From Saprospiraceae bacterium (GTDB lineage: Bacteria; Bacteroidota; Bacteroidia; Chitinophagales; Saprospiraceae), in NCBI GenBank assembly GCA_026129545.1, contig JAHCHX010000001.1:1-64000 (forward strand): DNA of 64,000 nucleotides, given 5' to 3'. Below are positions 48,948-57,042 of this stretch, piece by piece. The first letter of the stretch is position 1. The number at the start of each line of letters is the position of its first letter. The notes under the pieces were generated by a model. The model saw only the letters and a program-made list of their open reading frames with translations, made no database searches and was not told the DNA's origin. The translations under genes and the position numbers were made by a program.

Positions 48948-50240
48948 TCAATCTATCGGTTTCAAATGTTGCTCCAGCGTCCATTGGCCGATTTGGTTGC
49001 CCAATGCTTGGCCTTTCTGGCAGGCAAAGCGGAAGTGAAGACCCGCCAGCACACGAGACTCGGCGTTCTCGTTGGCAGCCTCGAAAAAATTGCTGAAACT
49101 GCGTGTCAGGCCGGGTGTCGGTGCGGTGGTGGAGGTCATGGTAAAAGGAACATTGTTGCCCACGATGGCTGTCAGTACAGTGGCAGCGGCATTGCCGAGG
49201 GCGCTGTGAGTAGAAGGGTAGTCCTGCACGGGCGGGGTTGGCTCGGAAGGCTCCCAGCCGTAGTCGGCCACCGTGTCGTCGTTGCCGTCGAAATCAGCCG
49301 AGCGGATGGCTGTGTAAGGCCTCCAAAGGTTGTAATGGAACTTAGAGTCCCACCCTGCGGTGTAGGCATCTGCCAAAGCCATGTTGACAAGGGCGAAAAG
49401 ACGTGCCGTGGCGAGCAGCCCCAACTTTTTGTCAGCAGCGGCGGTGCGGGTCACGCGGTTCCAGCCGATTTCAGAGAACTCATACCAATACTTTGCAATG
49501 ACGGTCTGTTCGGCGCTGCGGTGCGGACTGTCCTTTTGGCCCATGCGCTTCACCTCGTGGAAATCCTGCGCGTACGCTTGGCTGTTGAGCGTCGGGTGGG
49601 GCGGCACACGGAACTGTTCGGGCTTTTGCAAAGAGAAAGTTTGCATCGTCGTCCAGAACGGTGCAAAAATGAAGTCGAACGGCGGCACCAATTGGTATTC
49701 GCCGGGCTGGCCGGTGCCTACCGGCACGCTAATCGGGTCTTGGAACGCGCCGTCATTCTGGCGCAGGGCGATGATAGCCGCCGCCGCTTTTTTGCCGATT
49801 TCGATGCCTTGTGTTTTGGCGCTGCCTTCCGGCACTTTTGTCAGCGACGCGGCCAAACAACTGTCGAGCATCGGCTTTTGGGCGGGGATTTGATTCGCCA
49901 ATACCTCATAGGCTGCTGTCGCCGCTGCCGCGACGGGGTCGGCCTGTCTGTTTTTCTGGTGAAAGGCATAGGTTTGGTAGCGCGGCGCGATGGCGTTGAG
50001 CGCGTCGTGCATGGCGATGTGGGTCATGGCGTTGATGCGCGAAGCCAGATGCGTGTGCAGGTAAGTGCCGCTCGTCCCGCCCATCGTCTCGAAAGCCGCC
50101 AAGTTCCAGTCGAGGATGATTTGATTGGAGTACGGTTCGAGGCCATTCCCCGGGTCGGTATTTCCGATGCTGTTTGATTTGTTGCAAGCACTCAAAGCGA
50201 GCAACAGGCCCCAAAAGGCCAAGGCAAGTTTTTGTTTCAT
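48948..50240 (-). CDS. Vanadium-dependent haloperoxidase-like lipoprotein (PAP2 superfamily)
   Basis: A 430-residue lipoprotein: lipobox LLLALSACN (Cys19), then an alpha-helical body of the vanadium chloroperoxidase/PAP2 superfamily. The three signature segments are KFHYNLWRPYTAIR (Arg), YPSTHSALGN (His) and SRVLAGLHFRFACQ (Arg and the vanadate-coordinating His). Typical enzymes oxidise halides with H2O2 or act as phosphatases; bacterial Bacteroidota members are mostly uncharacterised. It sits between the TonB-like gene and the desaturase on the same strand, with gaps of about 100-130 bp. Confidence 0.85.
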   Translation of the reverse strand: MKQKLALAFWGLLLALSACNKSNSIGNTDPGNGLEPYSNQIILDWNLAAFETMGGTSGTYLHTHLASRINAMTHIAMHDALNAIAPRYQTYAFHQKNRQADPVAAAATAAYEVLANQIPAQKPMLDSCLAASLTKVPEGSAKTQGIEIGKKAAAAIIALRQNDGAFQDPISVPVGTGQPGEYQLVPPFDFIFAPFWTTMQTFSLQKPEQFRVPPHPTLNSQAYAQDFHEVKRMGQKDSPHRSAEQTVIAKYWYEFSEIGWNRVTRTAAADKKLGLLATARLFALVNMALADAYTAGWDSKFHYNLWRPYTAIRSADFDGNDDTVADYGWEPSEPTPPVQDYPSTHSALGNAAATVLTAIVGNNVPFTMTSTTAPTPGLTRSFSNFFEAANENAESRVLAGLHFRFACQKGQALGNQIGQWTLEQHLKPID

Positions 50241-50373
50241 TGCTTAAAAATGTTTAAGTTTGAAGGAATGTAGAAAAATTGATTCGATTGGTTCGATTGT
50301 TCTGATTAGACCGAATGATTCGATTGGCACGACTAACCCAATCTCACTAATCGGCCCAATCGAATCAATCGAA

Positions 50374-51126
50374 TCAATCGGCTCTGCTCACGTCTTTGAA
50401 CAGCAGCATATCTACCACCCGGGCTGAAGCACCTGGGTAAAAGCCCGTGTCGTGTTCATAAGTCTTTGGATTGTGGAAAGTGCCGAACAAAAGGTCGAAA
50501 ATCGGCAGGTCGGAATAGTTGTGTCGATGGATGTTCTGCGCGTGGTGGTGCGTGTGGCTTTCGGGTCGCTGGATGAGGTAGCCCAACCACTGCGGCGTGC
50601 GGATGTTGGCGTGCTGGAAGATGCTGAAGAAATTGGTTGTCAGCAGGATGATGGTCGTGGCTTGCGCGTCCAAGCCCATGATGACCGAGAAACACAGCGT
50701 GCCAAGCGCGGTGAAACCCGCCATGTCGAAAGGGCTGAAATAGAATGCCCCGTAGGTGTCGAGTCGTTCGGCGCTGTGGTGCATCTGGTGGAACACCCGC
50801 CACAAAAAGTTGCTGCTGTGCATGGCGCGATGCCACACATACATTCCGAACTCATAGAGCAAGATGCCTGCCACTGCACCCCAAAACACACCGATACCTG
50901 AGAGGTCGAACAACTGCTTTTCAGGCATGAGCGCCTCCCAAAGCAGCGGCAAGTAACTGGACAGATAGAAGAACATGAAGAAGAAAAGGATGCCACGCAG
51001 TTGCCAGTACTTGACGGGCGGCAGTGGTCGCGCTGGGAAAATGGCCTCATAGAGCATGAGCAAGGCGTACATCGCAATGATGACGAGCGAAATGGGGTCG
51101 AGCAGGATTTCCAATGGTGTTGGCAT
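50374..51126 (-). CDS. Sterol desaturase / fatty acid hydroxylase family protein
   Basis: A 250-residue membrane di-iron enzyme. Three or four helices and the eight-His pattern of the family are present: WHRAMH (HxxxH, near 99), HQMHHS (HxxHH, near 113) and HTHHH (near 192), plus HDTGFYPG at the end. It likely hydroxylates or desaturates a lipid chain. The ATG at 51126 matches the family start; the extra 67 codons upstream are spurious. Divergent promoters for this gene and the kinase at 51384 lie in the 257 bp between them. Confidence 0.88.
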   Translation of the reverse strand: MPTPLEILLDPISLVIIAMYALLMLYEAIFPARPLPPVKYWQLRGILFFFMFFYLSSYLPLLWEALMPEKQLFDLSGIGVFWGAVAGILLYEFGMYVWHRAMHSSNFLWRVFHQMHHSAERLDTYGAFYFSPFDMAGFTALGTLCFSVIMGLDAQATTIILLTTNFFSIFQHANIRTPQWLGYLIQRPESHTHHHAQNIHRHNYSDLPIFDLLFGTFHNPKTYEHDTGFYPGASARVVDMLLFKDVSRAD

Positions 51127-51383
51127 GACGGAATTGTTTTCGTGTTTAAAAGTCGTTATTGTCGCTGCAAAGAAGCAGGCGCTTCGCAGCGTGGCGCAAG
51201 TCTGTTTCGGCAAGGCGCGGGTGGTTTCGATACACAAAAAAATAACAAGTCGAACGCCGGAAAACGAGCGAAGCAGCCGTTGGGCGGTTGAAAAGCGCAG
51301 GTTGCACCCGTTGAACGAAGAAAACAAGTCGTTGACCGAAAGAGAACGGCTCCTGCGCTGCGGAAAAGCCTATTTTCGTCGCC

Positions 51384-52436
51384 GTGAACAAACAGAAATG
51401 GCATATCTACGCGGGGCATACGCTTTATTGGCTGCTCTTTTTCCTGTTCGATTGGCTCGCCACGAGCGGCAAGGTGGGGCGTGTGGAATCAGGGTTGTTG
51501 CTCAAGGAAGCATTTATCAACTTTGTGTCTGCCGCGCTGCTGGCGTATAGTTCGATTTATTGGTTTCGGGCCAATTGGTTCGATGGGCGTTATCGGCGGC
51601 TGGCGGTGGGCGTGTTGGTGTTCATAGTAGCGGCGGGTTTTTTCAAACACGCCCTCAAAACCCTATTTTTGTACCTGCCCATGCTCGGCACCCACCTTGC
51701 AGACGTGCCTTCGTGGCTCAACTACTGGAAGCCACGCTATGTGCTGGGCAGCATCGTGTCGCCTGTGTTGCAGGCGAGCATTGTGGTCATGGGCTATTTT
51801 TTTGCGTTGTGGACGCGGCAGCAGCGACTTATCGAAAAGGCCAAGCGGGAAAAAGTAGAGGCCGAACTGGAATTGTTGAAATCGCAAGTGGAGCCGCATT
51901 TTATTTTCAACACCCTGAACAACATATATTATCTGGCCCAAAACAACCACCCGCGCACGGGCGAGATGATTTACCGGCTGGCACAACTCCTGAGCTTTAT
52001 GCTCTACGACAGCCGAAAATCGCTCATTCCGGTTGAAAAAGAGCTGGACTACATACGCGACTATGTCAACCTCGAACGCATCCGCTACGGCGAAAACCTC
52101 GACATTTCGGTCAATGTTTTTGGCGTGCTGAAAGACGCGCTCGTACCCCCGCTGTTACTTTTGCCTTTGGTTGAAAATGCTTTCAAGCACGGTATCGCCC
52201 CGGTAGGGAAAGGTTGGATCCGGGTGGACGTGTCGCGGCGCAACGGCTCCGTCGTGTGCAAAGTGGAGAACAGCGTACCGGAACAAATACTCGAGAAAGC
52301 GGAGAAAAACGAGGCTTCGGGGCTGGGATTGAAAAATTTGGGAAACCGCCTCGAGGCTTTGTTCCCTCAAAATCACGAACTCAAAATCCTGCGCGGCAAG
52401 GAGAGTTTTTTGTCTGTGCTCTCGATACCTCTTTAA
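51384..52436 (+). CDS. LytS-type sensor histidine kinase (HK3)
   Basis: A 350-residue kinase. Four hydrophobic helices (about 10-150) form a membrane sensor with no TPR domain. A short coiled linker leads to the His_kinase motif EPHFIFNTLNNIYYL (about 171) and the HATPase motifs VENAFKHG and GLGLKNLGNRLE. The GTG at 51384 is the only sensible start. The response regulator follows 78 bp later, separated by a hairpin repeat. Confidence 0.88.
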   Translation: MNKQKWHIYAGHTLYWLLFFLFDWLATSGKVGRVESGLLLKEAFINFVSAALLAYSSIYWFRANWFDGRYRRLAVGVLVFIVAAGFFKHALKTLFLYLPMLGTHLADVPSWLNYWKPRYVLGSIVSPVLQASIVVMGYFFALWTRQQRLIEKAKREKVEAELELLKSQVEPHFIFNTLNNIYYLAQNNHPRTGEMIYRLAQLLSFMLYDSRKSLIPVEKELDYIRDYVNLERIRYGENLDISVNVFGVLKDALVPPLLLLPLVENAFKHGIAPVGKGWIRVDVSRRNGSVVCKVENSVPEQILEKAEKNEASGLGLKNLGNRLEALFPQNHELKILRGKESFLSVLSIPL

Positions 52437-52439
52437 GTT

Positions 52440-52505
52440 AAAAACACAGAGGCACAGAGTGCACAGAGGGCAAAAAACTCCGTGTCCTCCGTGCCTCCGT
52501 GTTTC
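52440..52505. repeat. CACAGAGGCACAGAG inverted-repeat element
   Basis: AAAACACAGAGGCACAGAG on the left faces CTCCGTGTCCTCCGTGCCTC then CGTGTTT on the right, forming an imperfect hairpin about 66 bp long between kinase and regulator genes. Related copies lie at 59023-59089 and as a half copy at about 23691-23721. Confidence 0.65.
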
Positions 52506-52513
52506 AAATTCTT

Positions 52514-53215
52514 ATGATTCACTGCTTAATAGTCGAAGACGAACCACTCGCGGCGGAACTCTTGAAATCTTACATCGAGAAAGTACCCGACCTGACGTTG
52601 GCCTCCCATTGCAGCTCCGCGGTGGATGCTTTTGGCACGCTCCAGCGCCAGCAGGTGGACCTCATGTTCCTCGACATTCGGATGCCGCGTCTCACCGGGT
52701 TGGAACTCTTGAAAACCCTCCAGCACCCGCCGCCCGTCATCCTCACGACGGCCTACCGCGACTACGCCGTGGAAAGTTACGACTACGACGTGCTCGATTA
52801 TTTGGTGAAACCCATCCAGTTCGACCGTTTCCTGAAAGCCATCGGCAAATATTACCAACGCCAAACGGCACAAACGCCTGTGACGCAACAAATTCCCGAC
52901 ACCTTCGAGCAAGCCTACCTCTTTTTCCGCGTGGACAGGGAGCAGCAAAAAGTCTGGCTCAAAGACATTCTTTACATCGAAGGCTTGGGCGATTACGTCA
53001 AAATTTTCACCGCCAGCGGGCCGATTGTGACCTACGAGCGCCTCTCTTATTTGGAAGAAAAACTGCCAGAGGAGCATTTCCTGCGCGTCCACAAATCCTA
53101 CATCATCTGCATGGACAAGGTGCAGTCCTTCTCCGGCTCGGCGGTGAAGGTTTTGGGTAAGCAGATTCCTGTCGGGCGGATGTATAAAGACAGGTTGGAG
53201 CGTTTTGGGCGATGA
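52514..53215 (+). CDS. LytTR-family response regulator
   Basis: A 233-residue partner of HK3. In the receiver domain Asp54 in FLDIRMPRL is the phosphoacceptor, with EDEP at the start, T-A-Y and the Lys in YLVKPIQFDRF. The LytTR domain (about 135-233) reads YIEGLGDYVKIFTASGPIV, YERLSYLEEKLP, FLRVHKSYII. The ATG at 52514 starts MIHCLIVEDE; a GTG at 52499 is possible but unlikely. Targets are unknown. Confidence 0.93.
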   Translation: MIHCLIVEDEPLAAELLKSYIEKVPDLTLASHCSSAVDAFGTLQRQQVDLMFLDIRMPRLTGLELLKTLQHPPPVILTTAYRDYAVESYDYDVLDYLVKPIQFDRFLKAIGKYYQRQTAQTPVTQQIPDTFEQAYLFFRVDREQQKVWLKDILYIEGLGDYVKIFTASGPIVTYERLSYLEEKLPEEHFLRVHKSYIICMDKVQSFSGSAVKVLGKQIPVGRMYKDRLERFGR

Positions 53216-53307
53216 CAGATGCGCGGTGTTGAATTAATGCAAACTTAACCGCCCAAACACGCAGTACCTCATACCGCTCGCATGAACTTCCCCCCAAAAC
53301 GACGAGC

Positions 53308-54822
53308 ATGAAATCGGAAGTTCTGTTGGTATGCAGCATCGTGTTGCTCTGTGGCATATCTTGCAAGCCACGCCCCCTCGCTTTTGCTCAAACTGGTGAG
53401 GTGCTTTCAAAAATTCATTGTGCCAGCTGTCATGCCTATCCTGAGCCTTCGTTGCTGGACAAGACAAGTTGGGAACGCTATGTCTTGCCGCGCATGGGGC
53501 AAATGCTCGGCGTGTTGCCGTTGGAGACGGGCGCGGGCAGTTTCATCGAGCCGGAGGCAAAGGACTTGGCTTTTCAAAATCCCTTAGTTTTTCGCAAAGA
53601 GTCCCCGTTGTCAGCTGCCGAATGGGAGGCTATCCGCGACTTCTATGTGCAGAACGCGCCAGCGAGCAGGGTGATGCCCTTGCCCGTGCTCGACATGGAG
53701 TTGAACCAGTTCGAGGTGGTGTTTCCCAATTATTTTCTCTCTCCCCCAAGCGTCACGATGGTCAAAATGGCGGACGGGCGATTGTATGTGGGAGATGCCA
53801 ATTCCAAGCGGTTGTATGAGTTCGATATGGCGCTCCGATTGCAAAAATCAGCGTTGGTGGGGGAGGGCGCGATTGGATATCACCGGCTGCCACACGGCGA
53901 GGTCGTCGGCACGATGGGGTCTTTTTCACCTACCGACTTGCCAGCTGGCCAGCTGTTGTTCTTTCCGTCGGCGCGGGGCGAATTGCCGAAAGTCCTGATA
54001 GACAGTCTGAAACGCCCCGTGCATATCGAAGTGGCTGATTTGGATGGCGACGGGCGGCTCGACTTTGTGGTGTCGGAGTTTGCCAAATGGACAGGTTCGC
54101 TTTGCTGGTGGCAAAATGAAGGAACGGGGCATTTCACCCGGCATCTGCTGCGCGATATGCCTGGTGCCATACGAACCGCAGTGCATGACTTCGATGCCGA
54201 TGGGCTTCCCGACATCGTGGCGCTCTTTGGGCAGGGCGACGAAGGCATATTCATCTATTACAATCGTGGCAATGGGCACTTCGATGAACAGCGAGTGCTT
54301 CGATTCCCGGCGAGTTACGGCTCCAGCCATTTCGCCCTTTTCGACTATGACGGCGACCCACATCCCGACATTGTTTACACATGTGGCGACAATGCGGACT
54401 TCCCTTCGGTTTACAAACCATATCACGGTATCCGTATTTTCCAAAACAATGGTCGAAATCAGTTTAAGGAAGTCTTTTTCTATCCAATGCCCGGCGCCTA
54501 TGGAGCCATCCCGCACGATTTTGACATGGATGGCGATTTGGACATCGCGGCTATATCCTTTTTCCCCGATTTTCAAACAGCACCAGCGCAAGCTTTTGTC
54601 TTCTTGGAAAACAATGGCAACAACGATTTTAGAGCACACACCTTTCCAGCCGTGAACAAAGGCCGATGGCTTGTGATGGATGCTGGCGACCTTGATGGCG
54701 ATGGCGACTGGGACATTGTGCTGGGGGCGCTGACGATGCAAACCATCCCAGAAACAGGGCTGGTGGCTCAATGGGTACGAGACGGCATCCCATTCGTGCT
54801 ATTGCGCAACAAAGCCCGTTGA
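53308..54822 (+). CDS. Secreted lipoprotein with cytochrome c and FG-GAP/VCBS repeats
   Basis: A 504-residue lipoprotein (lipobox LLCGISC, Cys19). A cytochrome c motif (CASCH, Cys38/Cys41/His42) in a short haem domain precedes a C-terminal beta-propeller with FG-GAP/VCBS repeats (DLDGDGRLDFVVSEF, DFDADGLPDIVALF, DYDGDPHPDIVYT, DFDMDGDLDIAAI, DLDGDGDWDIVLGA). Each D-x-D-G-D loop could bind calcium. The combination suggests a surface electron-transfer or ligand-binding role. It is followed by the PhoX-like gene on the same strand. Confidence 0.85.
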   Translation: MKSEVLLVCSIVLLCGISCKPRPLAFAQTGEVLSKIHCASCHAYPEPSLLDKTSWERYVLPRMGQMLGVLPLETGAGSFIEPEAKDLAFQNPLVFRKESPLSAAEWEAIRDFYVQNAPASRVMPLPVLDMELNQFEVVFPNYFLSPPSVTMVKMADGRLYVGDANSKRLYEFDMALRLQKSALVGEGAIGYHRLPHGEVVGTMGSFSPTDLPAGQLLFFPSARGELPKVLIDSLKRPVHIEVADLDGDGRLDFVVSEFAKWTGSLCWWQNEGTGHFTRHLLRDMPGAIRTAVHDFDADGLPDIVALFGQGDEGIFIYYNRGNGHFDEQRVLRFPASYGSSHFALFDYDGDPHPDIVYTCGDNADFPSVYKPYHGIRIFQNNGRNQFKEVFFYPMPGAYGAIPHDFDMDGDLDIAAISFFPDFQTAPAQAFVFLENNGNNDFRAHTFPAVNKGRWLVMDAGDLDGDGDWDIVLGALTMQTIPETGLVAQWVRDGIPFVLLRNKAR

Positions 54823-55052
54823 GGCCTCCGCCATTCTATTTCTTAACTTTGGTTTTACGCTAATTTTCAAGAGAGGCAACATAAAATTTACAATAGAGCA
54901 AGTCCAGATAGCAATAGTCGGGCAAAACGAGTATTTTATATTTAATCAAACGTTATGTGCTTAAAAATCAATCGTTTGCGACTTAACGATTTGTTATCGT
55001 GGAGGCAACATTAAAGGCATCTAAATTTGATAATTGCTTAATGGAACATCTC
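54823..55052. other. Gene-free stretch before the PhoX-like gene
   Basis: About 230 bp with no gene, AT-rich compared with its neighbours (for example TTTAATCAAACGTTATGTGC). I see no repeat-family member here. Confidence 0.5.
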
Positions 55053-55083
55053 TTTCAAACGGTTTGAGGCGAGGGTAGCTTTG
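55053..55083 (+). promoter_or_regulatory. Probable phoX-like promoter
   Basis: TTTC, 19 bases, TAGCTTTG (55076-55083) is close to the Bacteroidota TTTG-N19-TAnnTTTG consensus. It leaves a leader of about 37 bases. Confidence 0.55.
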
Positions 55084-55119
55084 TCATCATTTTTTCAAAC
55101 TTTCACAATTTCAACAACA

Positions 55120-56958
55120 ATGAAAAAGACAAACTACCTGATGTTGGCGGCGCTGTTCTTTTGCGCAGCAAGCGTCAACGCACAAAAATTGTTTGACAAC
55201 GAAATCCAAATCCCCGCAGGCTACCAGCCCACGGAAGTGGTGCTGCCGCCTTCGCCTTTGACCACGCAAATCCTTTTCATCGGTGGCACCGATTTGGTGC
55301 AAACGACACCGACTTACGGCAATCCCGCAGGCCAGCAAGTGGCAAAGGAATGGCACGACTTCATCGGCTTCACGCCCGACAACACTGGCCAAAGTCTTGG
55401 CTGGGTCACGGTGAATCACGAGATGATTTTCTCTGACGACAAACTCGGCGACGGCGGCGGCATGACCGTCTTCCGCGTGAAACGCGCCGCTGACGGTTCT
55501 TTGGAAATCGTTGACCAGACGTTGGCCGACGGTCGCTCCGGCAAATTCTTCAACGTTGATTTTGCCAATACCGTAGGCGAGACGGGCATGAACTGCGGCG
55601 GTATTTCCTCGCAAGTAGATGGCCGTATCTGGACTGCCGAGGAGTGGTTCCGCTCCAACAACGCCAGCATCGCTACTGGTGTGCGCGACACTACTGATTT
55701 CACGGTGAACTCCGACATCCCCGGCTGGAATGGCGTCAAACTCAAAAAGTTTCAGAACTTCAACTGGATGGTCGAGATTGACCCACGCGAAGCAAAGGCT
55801 ATTCGCAAACAGTACAACTGGGGCCGTCAGCCCTTCGAGGGCGGCGTGATTGAGCCAAGCAACCGTTTGGTTTATCTTGGTCCCGACGACACGCCCGGCT
55901 TCTTGGGTATGTTCGTGTCCAATACGCCCGGCGATTTCAACAAAGGCACTTTGTTTGTGTACAAGCACGACAAGCCCGGCTACAACTGGGTACCCATCTG
56001 GGAAGATGGCTCCATGCTGGAGCACAAAAAATTTGCGACCGAAAAAGGAGCTACCATGTTCAACCGTATCGAGTGGGTGACAATGGACAAGCTCAACAAC
56101 GTTTATTTCACAGAGACTGGCTTGGACAAACCGGGCAACGCTTGGTCCGACGAGAATGCTCTGGGAGCCGTGTACGACCCTTACCATGTGCAGCGCGCGC
56201 AGGCGCTTGGATTCGCCTCGCCCGGCGACCCGAACTACCCCGATTACTACGGTCGCATCTGGAAGTACGACCCTGTAAAGGATACTTGCACGGTTTATCT
56301 GGAAGGGGGGCCTGCGCTTTCGTCCAGCCCAAGCGAGGCGGACTATCCCGAGGTGCATCTCTCCAACCCGGATGGCTTGACCATCGTGAATATCGGAGAC
56401 AAGCAGTATCTGCTTATTCAGGAAGACTTGAACGGCTCTTCTTTTGGCCGGATGCCTTCTGGCGCGCCTCTGATTATTTGCGAAGCTTTCCTGCTGGATT
56501 TGAGCATCCAGAACCCTACGCTCAGCGATTTGATTCGCTTGACTGCCACACCTGTAGGTGCAGAAATAACTGGTGCTATACAGACCCCCGATGGCAAATC
56601 TATCCTCGTCAACTCGCAGCACCCTAACACGAACAACCCGTTCCCTTTCAATCATTCGCTCACCTATGCCATTCACGGTCTCGACAAAATCAATCCGAAC
56701 GATTTGAAAAACGAGCGTGTGTTCGACCGCGTGGCACCCGCTTCTGAGGCCAACGCCGATGCTTTTGCCGTGTATCCGAACCCGACGGCTCGCATGGTTT
56801 ACATGAATCAGGTGACCGATGTGGCCATTTTTGATTCCAATGGCAAGCGCGTGATGGTGCGCCGCAACACCAGCGAAGTGGATGTGTCGGCGCTCACAGC
56901 AGGTGTCTATTACATCCAGAATGCTCAGGGTAGCATCCTCAAACTGGTCATACAGTAA
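55120..56958 (+). CDS. PhoX/DUF839-family secreted phosphatase-like protein with T9SS sorting domain
   Basis: A 612-residue protein: signal peptide (1-22), then a DUF839/PhoX-type beta-propeller (VNHEMIFSDD, GGMTVFRVKR, KKFQNFNWMVEIDP, GVIEPSNRLVYLGPDDTPGF, RIEWVTMDKLNNVYFTETGL). PhoX enzymes are Ca/Fe alkaline phosphatases; whether the acidic metal-ligand set is complete cannot be judged by eye. A Por sorting domain ends the protein (VYPNPTARMVYMNQV, VDVSALTAGVYYIQNAQG). Export should be Sec then T9SS. The ATG at 55120 begins the signal peptide; an upstream start at 55081 is less likely. A terminator follows. Confidence 0.88.
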   Translation: MKKTNYLMLAALFFCAASVNAQKLFDNEIQIPAGYQPTEVVLPPSPLTTQILFIGGTDLVQTTPTYGNPAGQQVAKEWHDFIGFTPDNTGQSLGWVTVNHEMIFSDDKLGDGGGMTVFRVKRAADGSLEIVDQTLADGRSGKFFNVDFANTVGETGMNCGGISSQVDGRIWTAEEWFRSNNASIATGVRDTTDFTVNSDIPGWNGVKLKKFQNFNWMVEIDPREAKAIRKQYNWGRQPFEGGVIEPSNRLVYLGPDDTPGFLGMFVSNTPGDFNKGTLFVYKHDKPGYNWVPIWEDGSMLEHKKFATEKGATMFNRIEWVTMDKLNNVYFTETGLDKPGNAWSDENALGAVYDPYHVQRAQALGFASPGDPNYPDYYGRIWKYDPVKDTCTVYLEGGPALSSSPSEADYPEVHLSNPDGLTIVNIGDKQYLLIQEDLNGSSFGRMPSGAPLIICEAFLLDLSIQNPTLSDLIRLTATPVGAEITGAIQTPDGKSILVNSQHPNTNNPFPFNHSLTYAIHGLDKINPNDLKNERVFDRVAPASEANADAFAVYPNPTARMVYMNQVTDVAIFDSNGKRVMVRRNTSEVDVSALTAGVYYIQNAQGSILKLVIQ

Positions 56959-56984
56959 CGTTTCTTCAAACACCCAAAACCAGT

Positions 56985-57020
56985 GTCGGGGCGACCCTTG
57001 TGTGGTCGTCCCGACTTTTT
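56985..57020 (+). terminator. Terminator after the PhoX-like gene
   Basis: GTCGGGGCGACC and GGTCGTCCCGAC form a 12-bp stem with one G-U pair, followed by TTTTT. Confidence 0.85.
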
Positions 57021-57042
57021 CACATTATATCAAGACTGACAC